The position numbers were made by a program, and so were the translations under genes. The notes beneath the pieces are model-generated. The model saw only the letters and a program-made list of their open reading frames with translations. It was not told the origin of the DNA and did not search any database. A stretch of 64,000 bases of DNA from Verrucomicrobiia bacterium. GTDB lineage: Bacteria > Verrucomicrobiota > Verrucomicrobiia > Limisphaerales > UBA9464. The stretch spans positions 59,746 to 123,745 of the forward strand of contig JAHCBB010000013.1 in the NCBI GenBank assembly GCA_019634635.1, written 5' to 3'. Positions 63,738 to 64,000 of the stretch are shown here, one piece after another. Position 1 is the stretch's first letter; each line of letters begins with the position of its first letter.

Positions 63738-64000
63738 TCAGGCCAGCCGGATCTGCATCCGTCGGACCCAGCGCAGGTCGCGCGCCGGGAGGACGTTGTT
63801 GGCGAAGGATGCCTTCATCCGGGCGAAGTTCCGTTGGAATCTCGCGACATCACCCGCATGTCCGTCACGGTGATGGACCTGCGGCCCGCGGTCAATGAAC
63901 GTCACCGCCCGTCCCCATGCACGCCGGTCGGTCGTGGTGATGCTCAAACGCACTGGGAACCACCCAACTGGGTCGTGGCGACCCGCCCCGACCCTCCAGC
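63738..64000 (-). CDS. C-terminal part of an unidentified protein (runs off the right edge)
   Basis: A frame open from the window edge ends at the stop at 63738. About 87 codons are visible, including WFPVRLSITTTDRRAWGRAV, FIDRGPQVHHRDGHAGDVAR and LPARDLRWVRRMQIRLA. There is no membrane segment in the visible part. The family is not recognised. The stop lies 12 bp before the next gene start, suggesting an operon. Confidence 0.6.
   Translation of the reverse strand, partial: WRVGAGRHDPVGWFPVRLSITTTDRRAWGRAVTFIDRGPQVHHRDGHAGDVARFQRNFARMKASFANNVLPARDLRWVRRMQIRLA

Overview
This is a high-GC bacterial chromosome segment, most likely from a Verrucomicrobiota member of the Pedosphaera/Limisphaera type (subdivision 3). 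This is inferred from gene content: three separate pseudopilin genes with a GFTLIELLVV-type leader, Tat-exported Gfo/Idh/MocA and dimethylformamidase-like proteins, a DUF6807 (PmoA-like) protein, a DUF5069 protein, a 33-codon AURKAIP1/COX24-type ribosomal protein, many secreted hydrolases, and frequent GTG starts with weak Shine-Dalgarno sites. No rRNA, tRNA or CRISPR array was recognised.

Region 1-13 kb is mainly housekeeping. A leftward operon carries a LysM/TPR protein, an anchored protein, an ABC ATPase and an ABC permease (206-4589). It is followed by a pseudopilin, a zinc-ribbon-like membrane protein, a TPR lipoprotein, the tiny ribosomal protein, long-form hisG, panD, a coupled MarR/CPBP-protease pair and a PAP2-family protein. 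Tandem repeat blocks lie at 9.6-10.1 and 13.0-13.5 kb.

Region 13.6-34.4 kb is the accessory part. It holds an SGNH hydrolase fused by rearrangement to antisense insertion-sequence DNA, an ISL3 remnant, and a complete IS1634-like element with perfect inverted repeats. Next come a more A/T-rich two-gene unit encoding a 2555-residue secreted lipase/lectin mosaic and its coupled partner, a pseudopilin and a reverse-transcriptase remnant. An AAA-ATPase plus TOPRIM-like gene pair (a candidate defence module) follows, whose second gene is split by a decayed IS4 element with a perfect 9-bp target duplication. The pair lies between two 187-bp direct repeats. A flavin oxidoreductase/dihydrodipicolinate-synthase-like operon and a third repeat block close the region.

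Region 34.4-54 kb is metabolic and regulatory. It includes a Gfo/Idh/MocA oxidoreductase, a secreted alpha/beta hydrolase and a DUF6807 protein (plausibly carbohydrate degradation), and metG. A BlaI-type repressor with a perfect operator follows, directly upstream of a 980-residue fusion of an M56 peptidase, a thioredoxin-like domain, an ExbD-like domain and a secretin domain. Then come a DUF418 membrane protein, a cupredoxin-like protein, a LamG/dimethylformamidase-like protein, mtnP, a PqaA-type hydrolase and a metallophosphoesterase.

Region 54-64 kb holds a pseudopilin, a Spy-like helical protein, a tyrosine-phosphatase-like protein ending in a cytochrome c'-type haem motif, and a SOUL lipoprotein. 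It also holds a P-II protein, dnaA with a candidate DnaA box upstream, a sialidase-like protein, an omega-amidase-like hydrolase, a DUF5069 protein, and two unidentified proteins at the right edge. The features most likely to be new are the four-part M56/secretin fusion, the interrupted ATPase/TOPRIM module, the phosphatase/c-type haem fusion and the interspersed repeat families.
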